60,697 nt of DNA from an uncultured Eubacterium sp. (GTDB taxonomy: Bacteria > Bacillota > Clostridia > Lachnospirales > Lachnospiraceae): positions 1-60,697 of the forward strand of contig CAMEJP010000004.1 in NCBI GenBank assembly GCA_945920185.1. Reading direction: 5' to 3'. The notes under the pieces were generated by a model. That model was not told the origin of the DNA, searched no databases, and was given only the letters and a program-made list of their open reading frames with translations. The position numbers were made by a program, and so were the translations under genes. Shown here piece by piece: positions 24,537 through 32,554 of the stretch. Position 1 is the stretch's first letter. Each line of letters starts with the position of its first letter.

Positions 24537-26525
24537 ATGACAATGAGAGTTTCAGGTATGGTATCAGGACTTGATACGGACGCGCTTGTTCAGGAACTTG
24601 TATCTGCTTATTCAACCAAAAAAGATAATCTTGTCAAAGCCCAGACAAAGCACGAGTGGAAAATGGATGCGTGGAAGGACATGAACTCGAAGATATACAG
24701 TTTCTACACAAAGAAGCTGTCCAACATGAGACTTTCAAGCGCATATTCCGCTAAGAAAGCGACTATTTCAAAGACTTCCGCAGCTACAGTAAGCGCTTCG
24801 ACGAGCGTGGCAAACGGTACGCAGTCCCTTAAAATAACAAAGCTTGCAAAGGCAGGCTACCTTACGGGTGCAAAGATAGCCGCAGAGGATGGCGGCAGAC
24901 TTACCGCAAGCACAAAACTCAGTGATGTTAAGGGCATGGAGGATTTGACTGCAGGCTCTAAGATAACGGTAAACGGCAAGGATATTGACATTACAAGTGA
25001 TATGAATATAGGTCAGCTGGTTTCCAAGATGAAAGCTGCGGGCGTAAATGCAAGTTTTGATGAGAATAATCAGAGATTTTATATCAACGCAAAGTCAAGC
25101 GGAAAGGATAATGATTTTTCTCTTACGGCGGCAACGGATTCGGGAATCAATGTCCTTAAAGCGCTTGGCGTATTTACCGTAAATGATGCCGATAAGGCAG
25201 CTTATGAAAAGTATGCAAATCTTTCTGATGATGAGATAGTTGCTCTTAAGGCGAAAACGGCAGCAGCACAGTACTATACGGATGCCAGTTATACGGAGAA
25301 GCTTTCAAAGCAGAACGAAAATTACCAGAAGCAGATAGAAGATATAACAAAGAGTGCCGAAAACATTACGAAGCAGATAGAAAAGCTTAATGAGCAGAGA
25401 GCCAATGATGTCAATACGGAAGACGACATCAAGGCTATTGACGAAAAGATAGCTAAGCTTAATAAGGATTTGGATACGGCTAACGAAAATATTGCAAAAG
25501 CACAGCAGCTTATTGAGGACAATAATGAGTATCTGAATGATCCTGACAAGTTGTCTGCAAAGGTTGTTGAACTTAATGCGGATATTGACAGCAAAGTGTC
25601 AGATGATATTGACAGCAAAGTAAGCGCGGCAAGAAAAGCACTTCTTGAAGGCGGATCGACAGACACATCCGGAGACGGAGCGGTCAGAATTGTCGGAAGT
25701 GATTCGGAGATATGGCTTAACGGTGCCAGATACACAAGCAATACCAACACATATTCGATTAACGGTCTTACAATACAGGCACAGGAGCTTACGGGCAATG
25801 ATGAAGTAACGATAAATGTTGATACTGACGTAGATGCAGTATACAATACCATCAAGGATTTCTTTAAGGGCTACAATGAGCTTATAAAGGAAATGGATGT
25901 AAAGTATAATGCAGCATCTTCGGGAAGTTATGAACCGTTGACCTCTGAGGAAAAGGAGGCTATGACCGAGGATGACATAGAGAAGTGGGAGACGAAGATT
26001 AAGGATGCCCTTCTTCGCAGGGATTCTACGCTAGGAAACGTATCTACTGCCATGAAAAACGTTATGCTTAAGTCGTATGACGTAAACGGTACTAAGATGT
26101 CACTATCAAGCTTTGGAATAAAGACCCTCGGATATTTTTCTGCGGCAGATAATGAAAGAGGCGTTTATCACATTGACGGTGATTCGGATGATGAAAATAC
26201 ATCAGGAAATACTGATAAATTAAAAGAAGCCATAGCCAACGATCCGGAAAGCGTAATAAGCTTCTTCCAGCAGCTTTCAACAGATTTGTATGATACGCTT
26301 ACGGATAAGATGAAAGGCTCTACTTTGAGCAGTGCTTATACGGTCTATAATGACAAGCAGATGAAGACAGAGTATGACTCATACAAGAGCAAGATAAGCG
26401 ATATGGAAGATTATCTTCAGGATAAGGAAGATTACTGGTACAAGAAATTCTCTGCCATGGAAACTGCGCTGTCAAAGTTACAGTCAAGTACCTCATCACT
26501 GACATCGCTTTTTGGAAACGGCTAA
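24537..26525 (+). CDS. fliD: flagellar filament cap protein FliD
   Basis: FliD (HAP2) caps the filament and guides flagellin folding. The 662-residue protein begins MTMRVSGMVSGLDTDALVQE (SGLxTDxLV is the family signature) and ends with a coiled C-terminus (YDSYKSKISDMEDYLQDKED). Residues about 259-370 are a charged, coiled-coil insertion rich in Lys/Glu/Asp/Asn that is not part of the usual core. AGGAGG precedes the ATG at 24537; another ATG two codons later is possible. fliS follows after 31 bp. Confidence 0.93.
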   Translation: MTMRVSGMVSGLDTDALVQELVSAYSTKKDNLVKAQTKHEWKMDAWKDMNSKIYSFYTKKLSNMRLSSAYSAKKATISKTSAATVSASTSVANGTQSLKITKLAKAGYLTGAKIAAEDGGRLTASTKLSDVKGMEDLTAGSKITVNGKDIDITSDMNIGQLVSKMKAAGVNASFDENNQRFYINAKSSGKDNDFSLTAATDSGINVLKALGVFTVNDADKAAYEKYANLSDDEIVALKAKTAAAQYYTDASYTEKLSKQNENYQKQIEDITKSAENITKQIEKLNEQRANDVNTEDDIKAIDEKIAKLNKDLDTANENIAKAQQLIEDNNEYLNDPDKLSAKVVELNADIDSKVSDDIDSKVSAARKALLEGGSTDTSGDGAVRIVGSDSEIWLNGARYTSNTNTYSINGLTIQAQELTGNDEVTINVDTDVDAVYNTIKDFFKGYNELIKEMDVKYNAASSGSYEPLTSEEKEAMTEDDIEKWETKIKDALLRRDSTLGNVSTAMKNVMLKSYDVNGTKMSLSSFGIKTLGYFSAADNERGVYHIDGDSDDENTSGNTDKLKEAIANDPESVISFFQQLSTDLYDTLTDKMKGSTLSSAYTVYNDKQMKTEYDSYKSKISDMEDYLQDKEDYWYKKFSAMETALSKLQSSTSSLTSLFGNG

Positions 26526-26556
26526 TCAGTAAAGTAACATCAAGGAGGACGCGTGT

Positions 26557-26940
26557 ATGGCGTACAATAATCAGGGATACGCGCAGTATGCTAACAGCAA
26601 GATAGCTACGGCTTCGCCGGCAGAACTTACCCTTATGCTTTATGAGGGAGCCATAAAATTCTGCAATATAGCAATACTTGCCATAGAACAGAATGATTTG
26701 ATGAAAGCTCACACCAATATTATAAAGGTGGAGCGTATAATAGAAGAGTTTCAGGCAACGCTTAATTTCAAATATCCTGTAGCTAAGGATTTTGACGAAG
26801 TTTATAAGTATATTTATGCAAGACTTATAGACGCTAATATGACCAAGGATAAGGAAATTCTTGAAGAAGTGTTAAAACACCTAAGAACTATGAGGGATAC
26901 ATGGAAAGAAGTTATGCGTCTGGCAAAAACTAATGCATAG
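26557..26940 (+). CDS. fliS: flagellin export chaperone FliS
   Basis: FliS binds the C-terminus of flagellin in the cytoplasm and prevents premature assembly. The 127-residue protein opens with GYAQYANSKIATASPAELTL, followed by MLYEGAIKFCNIAI, both characteristic. AAGGAGG precedes the ATG. It sits between fliD and a FliT-like gene. Confidence 0.95.
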   Translation: MAYNNQGYAQYANSKIATASPAELTLMLYEGAIKFCNIAILAIEQNDLMKAHTNIIKVERIIEEFQATLNFKYPVAKDFDEVYKYIYARLIDANMTKDKEILEEVLKHLRTMRDTWKEVMRLAKTNA

Positions 26941-26961
26941 AATTTGAAGCCCGTTTTACAG

Positions 26962-26985
26962 CAGGAACGCCTTTCGACGTTCCTG
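26962..26985 (+). terminator. hairpin between fliS and FliT-like gene
   Basis: CAGGAACG (26962-26969) and CGTTCCTG (26978-26985) form an 8-bp stem with an 8-base loop, followed by TATTTGT. The T-tract is poor, so partial termination or mRNA processing is as likely as full termination. Confidence 0.45.
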
Positions 26986-27014
26986 TATTTGTCAAACTGC
27001 GGAAAGGCGGTACT

Positions 27015-27497
27015 ATGGATTACACCAAGGATTATGTATTGATATTAAAAGAAAGTCTTGAGAGAAAAATCGGCATACTTAAGCAGCTTAAAGAATACAA
27101 TGATGAACAAAAAAAGCTGTGCAGTGCAGAAAATTTTGACATAGAGGCTTACGACGTACTTGTTGAGAAAAAGTCAAAGCTTGCTGATGATTTGGAAACC
27201 ATAGACGGCGGATTTTCGTCTGTGTATGACAGGGTAAGCACAGAACTTAAGGAAAATAAAGATAAGTACAGTTCTGATATAGCAGACATGCAGCGTTACA
27301 TAGCGCTGATAACCGATATGATTGCAGGAATACAGGCAGATGAAAAACGCATATTTGAAATGGCTAAGTCAAAGCTTGATATAAGGCGCAAGGAAGTCGT
27401 TGCAGCAAAGAAGAGCAATCAGATAGCGGCAAATTACTATAAATCAATGAGCAGGACGAGCGTGTCTGACCCTCAGTTTATGGACAAGAAAAAATAA
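27015..27497 (+). CDS. FliT/FlgN-like helical flagellar protein
   Basis: A 160-residue, almost wholly helical, charged protein (KDYVLILKESLERKIGILKQ, then LDIRRKEVVAAKKSNQIAAN). It occupies the position of fliT downstream of fliS and has the FlgN/FliT chaperone style, so an export chaperone role is inferred. The C-terminal YYKSMSRTSVSDPQFMDKKK resembles tails seen on such proteins in motile Clostridia. GGAAAGGCGG precedes the ATG. No motif fixes its partner. Confidence 0.65.
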   Translation: MDYTKDYVLILKESLERKIGILKQLKEYNDEQKKLCSAENFDIEAYDVLVEKKSKLADDLETIDGGFSSVYDRVSTELKENKDKYSSDIADMQRYIALITDMIAGIQADEKRIFEMAKSKLDIRRKEVVAAKKSNQIAANYYKSMSRTSVSDPQFMDKKK

Positions 27498-27521
27498 ATG
27501 AAAAAATTTTGATAAAGGGGT

Positions 27522-27547
27522 TAAGTATCCCCGAAACGCTCCGATAT
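27522..27547 (+). promoter_or_regulatory. sigma-D promoter P1 of flagellin
   Basis: TAAG (27522-27525), 14-base spacer, TCCGATAT (27540-27547). A dyad GGGGTTA/TATCCCC (27517-27532, one mismatch) overlaps the -35. The leader to the flagellin ATG would be about 235 nt and includes P2. Confidence 0.6.
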
Positions 27548-27571
27548 ATATTACAAGAAAAACAAATTAAA

Positions 27572-27613
27572 ACAGCACAGGCACACAGACCTGTAAGCTG
27601 TAAAAAGTTTTTT
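27572..27613 (+). terminator. possible attenuator between flagellin P1 and P2
   Basis: ACAGCACAGG (27572-27581) pairs with CCTGT (27590-27594) and GCTGT (27597-27601) with a two-base bulge. A T6 tract begins 6 bases later. The gap to the T-tract weakens the terminator reading. Confidence 0.35.
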
Positions 27614-27634
27614 AAAAAAATTGTATATGGGGTA

Positions 27635-27661
27635 TAAAGTTATTCATACTTTATCCGATAT
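27635..27661 (+). promoter_or_regulatory. sigma-D promoter P2 of flagellin
   Basis: TAAA (27635-27638), exact 15-base spacer, TCCGATAT (27654-27661): the best sigma-D match in the window. The dyad ATAAAGT/ACTTTAT (27634-27640, 27648-27654) brackets the spacer. Leader length is about 120 nt. Confidence 0.82.
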
Positions 27662-27749
27662 ATATTACAAGTAAAACAAATTTACTTAAGCCCGGCAGGA
27701 ACAATCGGAAAAGCGCGCAAGAAGAGGAAGCCTGCTACAACAAAATCAC

Positions 27750-27770
27750 ATGTGGCAAAGGACGCCGCAT
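27750..27770 (+). promoter_or_regulatory. CsrA-type hairpin in flagellin leader
   Basis: ATGTGGC (27750-27756) pairs with GCCGCAT (27764-27770), with one G-U pair; the loop AAAGGAC carries GGA. The ribosome binding site AAGGAGG (27778-27784) holds a second GGA 20 bases downstream, matching the two-site CsrA layout known for Bacillus hag. Confidence 0.65.
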
Positions 27771-27791
27771 TTATTTCAAGGAGGAATTATT

Positions 27792-28604
27792 ATGGTAGTA
27801 CAACACAATCTTACAGCAATGAACACAAACAGACAGTTAAGCATCACAACAGGTTCTCAGGCTAAGTCTACTGAGAAGTTATCATCAGGTTACAAGATTA
27901 ACCGTGCAGCAGATGATGCAGCTGGTCTTACAATCAGTGAGAAGATGAGAAGCCAGATCAGAGGTCTTAACAAAGCTTCTGACAATGCTCAGACAGGTAT
28001 TTCTTTAATTCAGACAGCAGAAGGTGCGTTAAATGAAGCACATGACATTCTTCAGAGAATGAACGAGCTTGCTACACAGGCTGCTAACGATACAAATACC
28101 ACATCAGACAGAACAGCTATCCAGAAGGAAATCGATGCTCTTACAGCAGAGATCGATAGAATTGCATCTACAACACAGTTCAACACAATGAACTTACTTG
28201 ACGGTACATTCACAGGAAAGAACCTTCAGGTTGGTGCTTTGGAAGGACAGAAGATTGCTCTTACAATCGGTGCTATGAACGCATCTACATTGGGAGTTAA
28301 GTCAATCAGCGTAGATTCATTCACAACAGCTGGTTCTTCAATCACTAAGATTCAGGCAGCTATCAGCCAGGTATCTACACAGCGTTCTGCTTTAGGTGCT
28401 GTTCAGAACAGACTTGAGCACACTGTAAAGAACCTTGATACAACTGCTGAGAATACTCAGTCAGCTGAGTCACTTATCAGAGATACTGATATGGCTGAAG
28501 AGATGGTTAACTACAGCAAGAACAACATTCTTGCTCAGGCAGGTCAGTCAATGCTTGCTCAGGCTAACCAGTCAAATCAGGGTGTTCTTTCACTATTAGG
28601 CTAA
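27792..28604 (+). CDS. fliC: flagellin
   Basis: Filament subunit exported by the flagellar type III system. The 270-residue protein has complete N-terminal (MVVQHNLTAMNTNRQLSI, with LSSGYKINRAADDAAGLTIS) and C-terminal (AESLIRDTDMAEEMVNYSK, NILAQAGQSMLAQANQ) D0/D1 helices. The central variable region is minimal, so the filament should have little surface domain. An in-frame ORF start at 27750 falls in the CsrA hairpin; AAGGAGG is 7 bases before the ATG at 27792. Codon choice is strongly biased, as expected for high expression. Glycosylation genes follow. Confidence 0.96.
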   Translation: MVVQHNLTAMNTNRQLSITTGSQAKSTEKLSSGYKINRAADDAAGLTISEKMRSQIRGLNKASDNAQTGISLIQTAEGALNEAHDILQRMNELATQAANDTNTTSDRTAIQKEIDALTAEIDRIASTTQFNTMNLLDGTFTGKNLQVGALEGQKIALTIGAMNASTLGVKSISVDSFTTAGSSITKIQAAISQVSTQRSALGAVQNRLEHTVKNLDTTAENTQSAESLIRDTDMAEEMVNYSKNNILAQAGQSMLAQANQSNQGVLSLLG

Positions 28605-28620
28605 TTAGAACTATCATAGG

Positions 28621-28653
28621 CAAAGCCGGTTGAATAAACCGGCTTTGTTTTTT
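28621..28653 (+). terminator. flagellin terminator
   Basis: CAAAGCCGGTT and AACCGGCTTTG (28621-28631, 28637-28647) form a perfect 11-bp stem with a GAATA loop, followed by six Ts. Confidence 0.93.
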
Positions 28654-28687
28654 AAGAAATAAAATAACCATAGGATGTGAAGCGACT

Positions 28688-29014
28688 ATGAGAATGATAT
28701 TGGATGAAGTACGTTCGCTAAAGGAACGTCTTAATGATATAGGAACAGCTCTTATAAAAAATGATATAAATGCCTTGTCTGAGCTTATAAAGGAGTCTCA
28801 AAATATTACAAAGGTATTTACTGCATTTGTAGGTGACGCACCGGAACTTAATAGTATGGGCTTGGACCTTCCGATAGATATTATCAGTGAACAACTGTCG
28901 AGATACATTGAGGGAATTAAAAATCGGGATATGATGCTATTGACTGATAATGTAAATTTTGAACTTCTTGATACGCTTAAGGTGTACGAAGAAATATTGC
29001 TTCAATTAAGTTGA
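28688..29014 (+). CDS. small hypothetical protein upstream of maf
   Basis: Function unknown. The 108-residue, probably helical protein (LKERLNDIGTALIKNDINAL, ELLDTLKVYEEILLQLS) has no membrane segment or recognisable motif. It lies between the flagellin terminator and the Maf gene, ending 9 bp before it, so it is probably co-transcribed with the glycosylation genes. The ribosome binding site is weak (AGGATGTGAAG); an ATG at 28694 is also possible. A helper of Maf or a chaperone of flagellin are both conceivable, without direct evidence. Confidence 0.65.
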   Translation: MRMILDEVRSLKERLNDIGTALIKNDINALSELIKESQNITKVFTAFVGDAPELNSMGLDLPIDIISEQLSRYIEGIKNRDMMLLTDNVNFELLDTLKVYEEILLQLS

Positions 29015-29023
29015 GAGGTGCTT

Positions 29024-30871
29024 ATGGAAAACGAGATATATAATAAGAACAAAGCTTCGTTTATGAATTTTGCAAAAAACAAGTCAGAAATTCTTGAAAA
29101 ACTTGATGGCATAAAGGTAGAAAATGTAGGTGTTGAGAATGACATAGTGGCTGTTGAAAAGGATAATCGCTTATGGTACTTGAACAGCTGTTATGATTCA
29201 AAGGAGTGTGCCAGAATTTACGCTTCGCAGTACAGTGATGTAAAGTATAATGCACTTCTTTTAGTGTTTGGCTTTGGAAACGGTGATTATATAAGAGAAC
29301 TTTTAAAACAGGTAAATAATCAGGTGGTCATAATATATGAACCGGACCCGCATATATTTAAGGCTGTTATGGATACCATTGATATATCTGACATATTGGA
29401 AGATTCCCGGGTTTTTATGGCTGTAGCGGATGTGTGTTATGAATATCTTAAGGAGTATCTGATTACATTTGTAGATTACAGTAATATGAAGATAAATGTG
29501 CTTCTGTCACTTCCGCAGTACAATATAATTTATGGAGACGAATATAAACATTTCTCGGAATATTATATTGAAGAGGCAAGCTCTGTTGTATTTACAAGAA
29601 ACACTGTCTATATGTATGGAAAAGAGTTTGTACAAAATGCATTATCAACTATTCCTGATGCGATAAGACAGTATTCCGTGTGCCAGGCAAAGGCTGCCAT
29701 AGAAAAGATGGATGTTGAGCATACACCTGCTATTTTAGTGTCGGCAGGTCCTTCTCTGGATAAAAATGTGGCACTGCTTAAGGAGGCTAAAGGAAAAGCC
29801 TTCATTATGGTTGTGGATACGGCACTAAAGTCGGTAATAAGAAGCGGAGTAATGCCGGATCTTACCATAACAATAGATTCCCACAAACATATTACATTAT
29901 TTGAAAATTCGGGATTTGAAAATGTACCTATGATAGTATCCCTGAATTCAAATCCGAAAATATATCCGATGCATAAGGCAAAGAGATTTTACTATTGTGG
30001 GGGCGATGAATATCTGGCATATCTATACAAAGAGTTTAAGCATACCATAGTCAGGCTTGAAACAGGCGGTTCGGTAGCAAATGATGCCTTTTCTTTTTTG
30101 AGATATGTGGGATTTAAGAATATAATATTGATAGGTCAGGATTTGGCATATCCGGATAATCAGGGCCATTCCAAAGAGGCATATGATGGAAATGAAAAGA
30201 AAATAGAGTATACTGACAACGGAAAGTATCTTTATGTTGAAGATATATTTGGCAATCAGGTGCTTACTGAGCAAAATATGAATATGTACAGAAAATGGTT
30301 TGAAAGTCAGATATTAAGGTATAAAGATTTAAATGTTATAGATGCCACGGAAGGCGGTGCGCTTATTCACGGCAGCACGATTATGACATTACGGGAAGCT
30401 CTGGATAAATATTGTAGCGAAGATATACATATTGAAGGCATATTTGATAATCTTCAGCCGGTATTTGATGAGCAGGAACAAAAGAAAATTTTTGAAACGA
30501 TAAGAGATATACCAAGGCAGCTTGATGAAGACGAAAAACTGATAAAACAGGGCATAAAAGACTATGAACGCTTATTGGAACTTGCCGGTAAAGGAAAATA
30601 TTCCGGCTCCGAGTACAAAAAGACGGTGGATAAGATAAGCGAAATTAACAAATTCGTTGAAAATGATGCTGTTCTTTGCATGGTATCTAAATATGTGATG
30701 AAGGAACAGTATGAGGTTCTTGAAAATGTGTATAATTATGACAATGAATTAAGTCAGTATACACAGATACGCGAAATAACAGAGCATGGAACAAAGATGC
30801 TTAATGCATATCTTGACGGAATAGAAAAATTCAGACAGGATTATCCTATACTTCTTGAAAATATGCAGTAA
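29024..30871 (+). CDS. maf: Maf-type motility accessory factor (DUF115, MptE-like)
   Basis: Maf proteins transfer nonulosonic acids to flagellin Ser/Thr residues. The 615-residue product has a glycosyltransferase-like N-terminal part (LLVFGFGNGDYIRELLKQ near 73; VVIIYEPDPHIFKAVM) and the central DUF115/MptE-like domain with ILVSAGPSLDKNVALLKEAK near residue 235, ITIDSHKHITLF and NIILIGQDLAYPDNQGHSKE near 370. GAGAGGTG precedes the ATG at 29024. Position after flagellin and before CMP-sugar genes supports flagellin glycosylation. Confidence 0.9.
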   Translation: MENEIYNKNKASFMNFAKNKSEILEKLDGIKVENVGVENDIVAVEKDNRLWYLNSCYDSKECARIYASQYSDVKYNALLLVFGFGNGDYIRELLKQVNNQVVIIYEPDPHIFKAVMDTIDISDILEDSRVFMAVADVCYEYLKEYLITFVDYSNMKINVLLSLPQYNIIYGDEYKHFSEYYIEEASSVVFTRNTVYMYGKEFVQNALSTIPDAIRQYSVCQAKAAIEKMDVEHTPAILVSAGPSLDKNVALLKEAKGKAFIMVVDTALKSVIRSGVMPDLTITIDSHKHITLFENSGFENVPMIVSLNSNPKIYPMHKAKRFYYCGGDEYLAYLYKEFKHTIVRLETGGSVANDAFSFLRYVGFKNIILIGQDLAYPDNQGHSKEAYDGNEKKIEYTDNGKYLYVEDIFGNQVLTEQNMNMYRKWFESQILRYKDLNVIDATEGGALIHGSTIMTLREALDKYCSEDIHIEGIFDNLQPVFDEQEQKKIFETIRDIPRQLDEDEKLIKQGIKDYERLLELAGKGKYSGSEYKKTVDKISEINKFVENDAVLCMVSKYVMKEQYEVLENVYNYDNELSQYTQIREITEHGTKMLNAYLDGIEKFRQDYPILLENMQ

Positions 30872-30929
30872 ATAATAGTGTCGTAATATGTTTTGGTTTT
30901 AAAAGAATATAAATGCGGAGGATTAAAGC

Positions 30930-32531
30930 GTGAAAATACTCGCTGTAATACCTGCAAGGGCAGGTTCTAAAGGAATACCCAACAAAAATATAAGGATAGT
31001 GGGAGAGCATCCTCTTGTGTATTATGCCATAAATAATGCTCTTTCCTCAAAATACATAACAGACGTAATCGTGTCAACGGACTCTTCTGAGGTAGGCATT
31101 ATAGCAAAGCAGATGGGTGCTGCCTTAAAATGGCGCGACGCTTCACTCTGCGGTGATGCGGTAACGCTGGATTCCGTTATATACGACGCCATACCTAAGA
31201 CAGAAAATTGGGATTATATAGTGACAATGCAGCCAACCTCACCAACACTTAAAAGCAGTACGCTTGATGAGGCGATACGATATGCTGTTGAAAATGAACT
31301 TGATACGCTTATATCTGCAATAAACGCGCCTCATCTTACATGGGGGGTATCCGAAGGCAGAAAAGTTCCTAATTATGAAAAACGCCTTAACAGGCAGTAT
31401 CTGCCTCCGTGCTATTTTGAAACGGGTGCCTTTGTCATATCAAAAGCCGCTGTTGTGACGCCTGACAGCCGTATAGGCAAAAAAGTGGATGTGTATGAGG
31501 TGTCAGAGGAAGAAGCGGTAGATGTAGATACTTTTGAAGACCTTAAAAATGTGACAACCATTCTGCAGAAAAAGAAGGTTGCCATATATGTAAACGGAAA
31601 TAACAAGCGTGGAATGGGACATATATACCGGGCACTTGAACTTGCTGACGAATTTTATCTTAAACCGGATATATATTATGACATTAATCAGACGGATGTC
31701 AAAATATTTGGAAATACCACACACAATCTCATACCTGTAAACGGAATAGCGGAATTGTTTGAGATTTGCAGAAAAATGCAGTATTCCGTATTTATAAATG
31801 ACATACTGACTACATCAATAGATTATATGATAGGACTGCGCTCAGTGCTTCCGAATGCAAAAATTATCAATTTTGAGGATGACGGCGAGGGAACCGTGAA
31901 GGCTGACCTCGTATTCAACGCACTTTATCAGGATAGTGAACTGCCGCAGATATATGCCGGTGAAAAGTATTATATATCAGCAAAGACATTTATGTTCTAT
32001 GAACCGATAGTCATAAAGGAAAAGGTGGGTAAGGCATTTATATCCTTTGGCGGAGCTGACCCGCAGAATTATTCAGACAGAATACTTAGAATTATATCAA
32101 AGCCTGAATACAGCGCATATCATTTTGTAGTAGTGCTTGGACGTGCAAAACAGAACGTGGACAGCCTTATGGAATACAACCGGTTTGAAAATATAGAGGT
32201 GCTTTATGACGTTTCAAATATGCCGGAGCTTATGTCAGGGTGCGATGTGGCGGTGACCTCGCGCGGACGTACAGGTTATGAACTGGCAATGCTTGGCATT
32301 CCGACCATAGCCATGGCACAGAATGTCAGGGAAGAAAAGCATGGCTTCATATGCAATGAAAACGGATTTACATATATAGGACTTAATCCGGCAGATGAGA
32401 TAATTGAAACAAACCTTAAGATGTATCTGGGACTGTCGCGTGAGAGCAGACAGCATTTTCAGGATTTGCTTCTTAGCCATGACTTAAGGGGCGGAAGAAA
32501 ACGCGTTATGGGAATGATAGAAAATGTGTAA
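30930..32531 (+). CDS. fusion: CMP-nonulosonate cytidylyltransferase + PseG-like
   Basis: Two-domain enzyme, 533 aa. Residues 1-225 are an acylneuraminate cytidylyltransferase (NeuA/PseF type): VIPARAGSKGIPNKNIR, then VSTDSSEVGIIAKQMGA, and TMQPTSPTLKSSTLDEAI. From about residue 227 a PseG-like GT-B hydrolase follows: IYVNGNNKRGMGHIYRALEL, FISFGGADPQNYSDR near 370 and VAVTSRGRTGYELAMLGIP near 440. PseG removes UDP from the trideoxyhexose precursor in the pseudaminic acid route, so the fusion joins an early and a late pathway step. GTG start with GGAGGA upstream. neuB follows after 23 bp. Confidence 0.88.
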   Translation: MKILAVIPARAGSKGIPNKNIRIVGEHPLVYYAINNALSSKYITDVIVSTDSSEVGIIAKQMGAALKWRDASLCGDAVTLDSVIYDAIPKTENWDYIVTMQPTSPTLKSSTLDEAIRYAVENELDTLISAINAPHLTWGVSEGRKVPNYEKRLNRQYLPPCYFETGAFVISKAAVVTPDSRIGKKVDVYEVSEEEAVDVDTFEDLKNVTTILQKKKVAIYVNGNNKRGMGHIYRALELADEFYLKPDIYYDINQTDVKIFGNTTHNLIPVNGIAELFEICRKMQYSVFINDILTTSIDYMIGLRSVLPNAKIINFEDDGEGTVKADLVFNALYQDSELPQIYAGEKYYISAKTFMFYEPIVIKEKVGKAFISFGGADPQNYSDRILRIISKPEYSAYHFVVVLGRAKQNVDSLMEYNRFENIEVLYDVSNMPELMSGCDVAVTSRGRTGYELAMLGIPTIAMAQNVREEKHGFICNENGFTYIGLNPADEIIETNLKMYLGLSRESRQHFQDLLLSHDLRGGRKRVMGMIENV

Positions 32532-32554
32532 TCAACAGTGAAAGGAATAAGCCT

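Larger units (their letters stand above)
27540..27682. repeat. duplicated promoter block, 29 bp, 114-bp offset
   Basis: 27540-27568 and 27654-27682 match at 28 of 29 positions, each starting with the sigma-D -10 element TCCGATAT and continuing TATTACAAG. The duplication creates two flagellin promoters. Confidence 0.9.
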
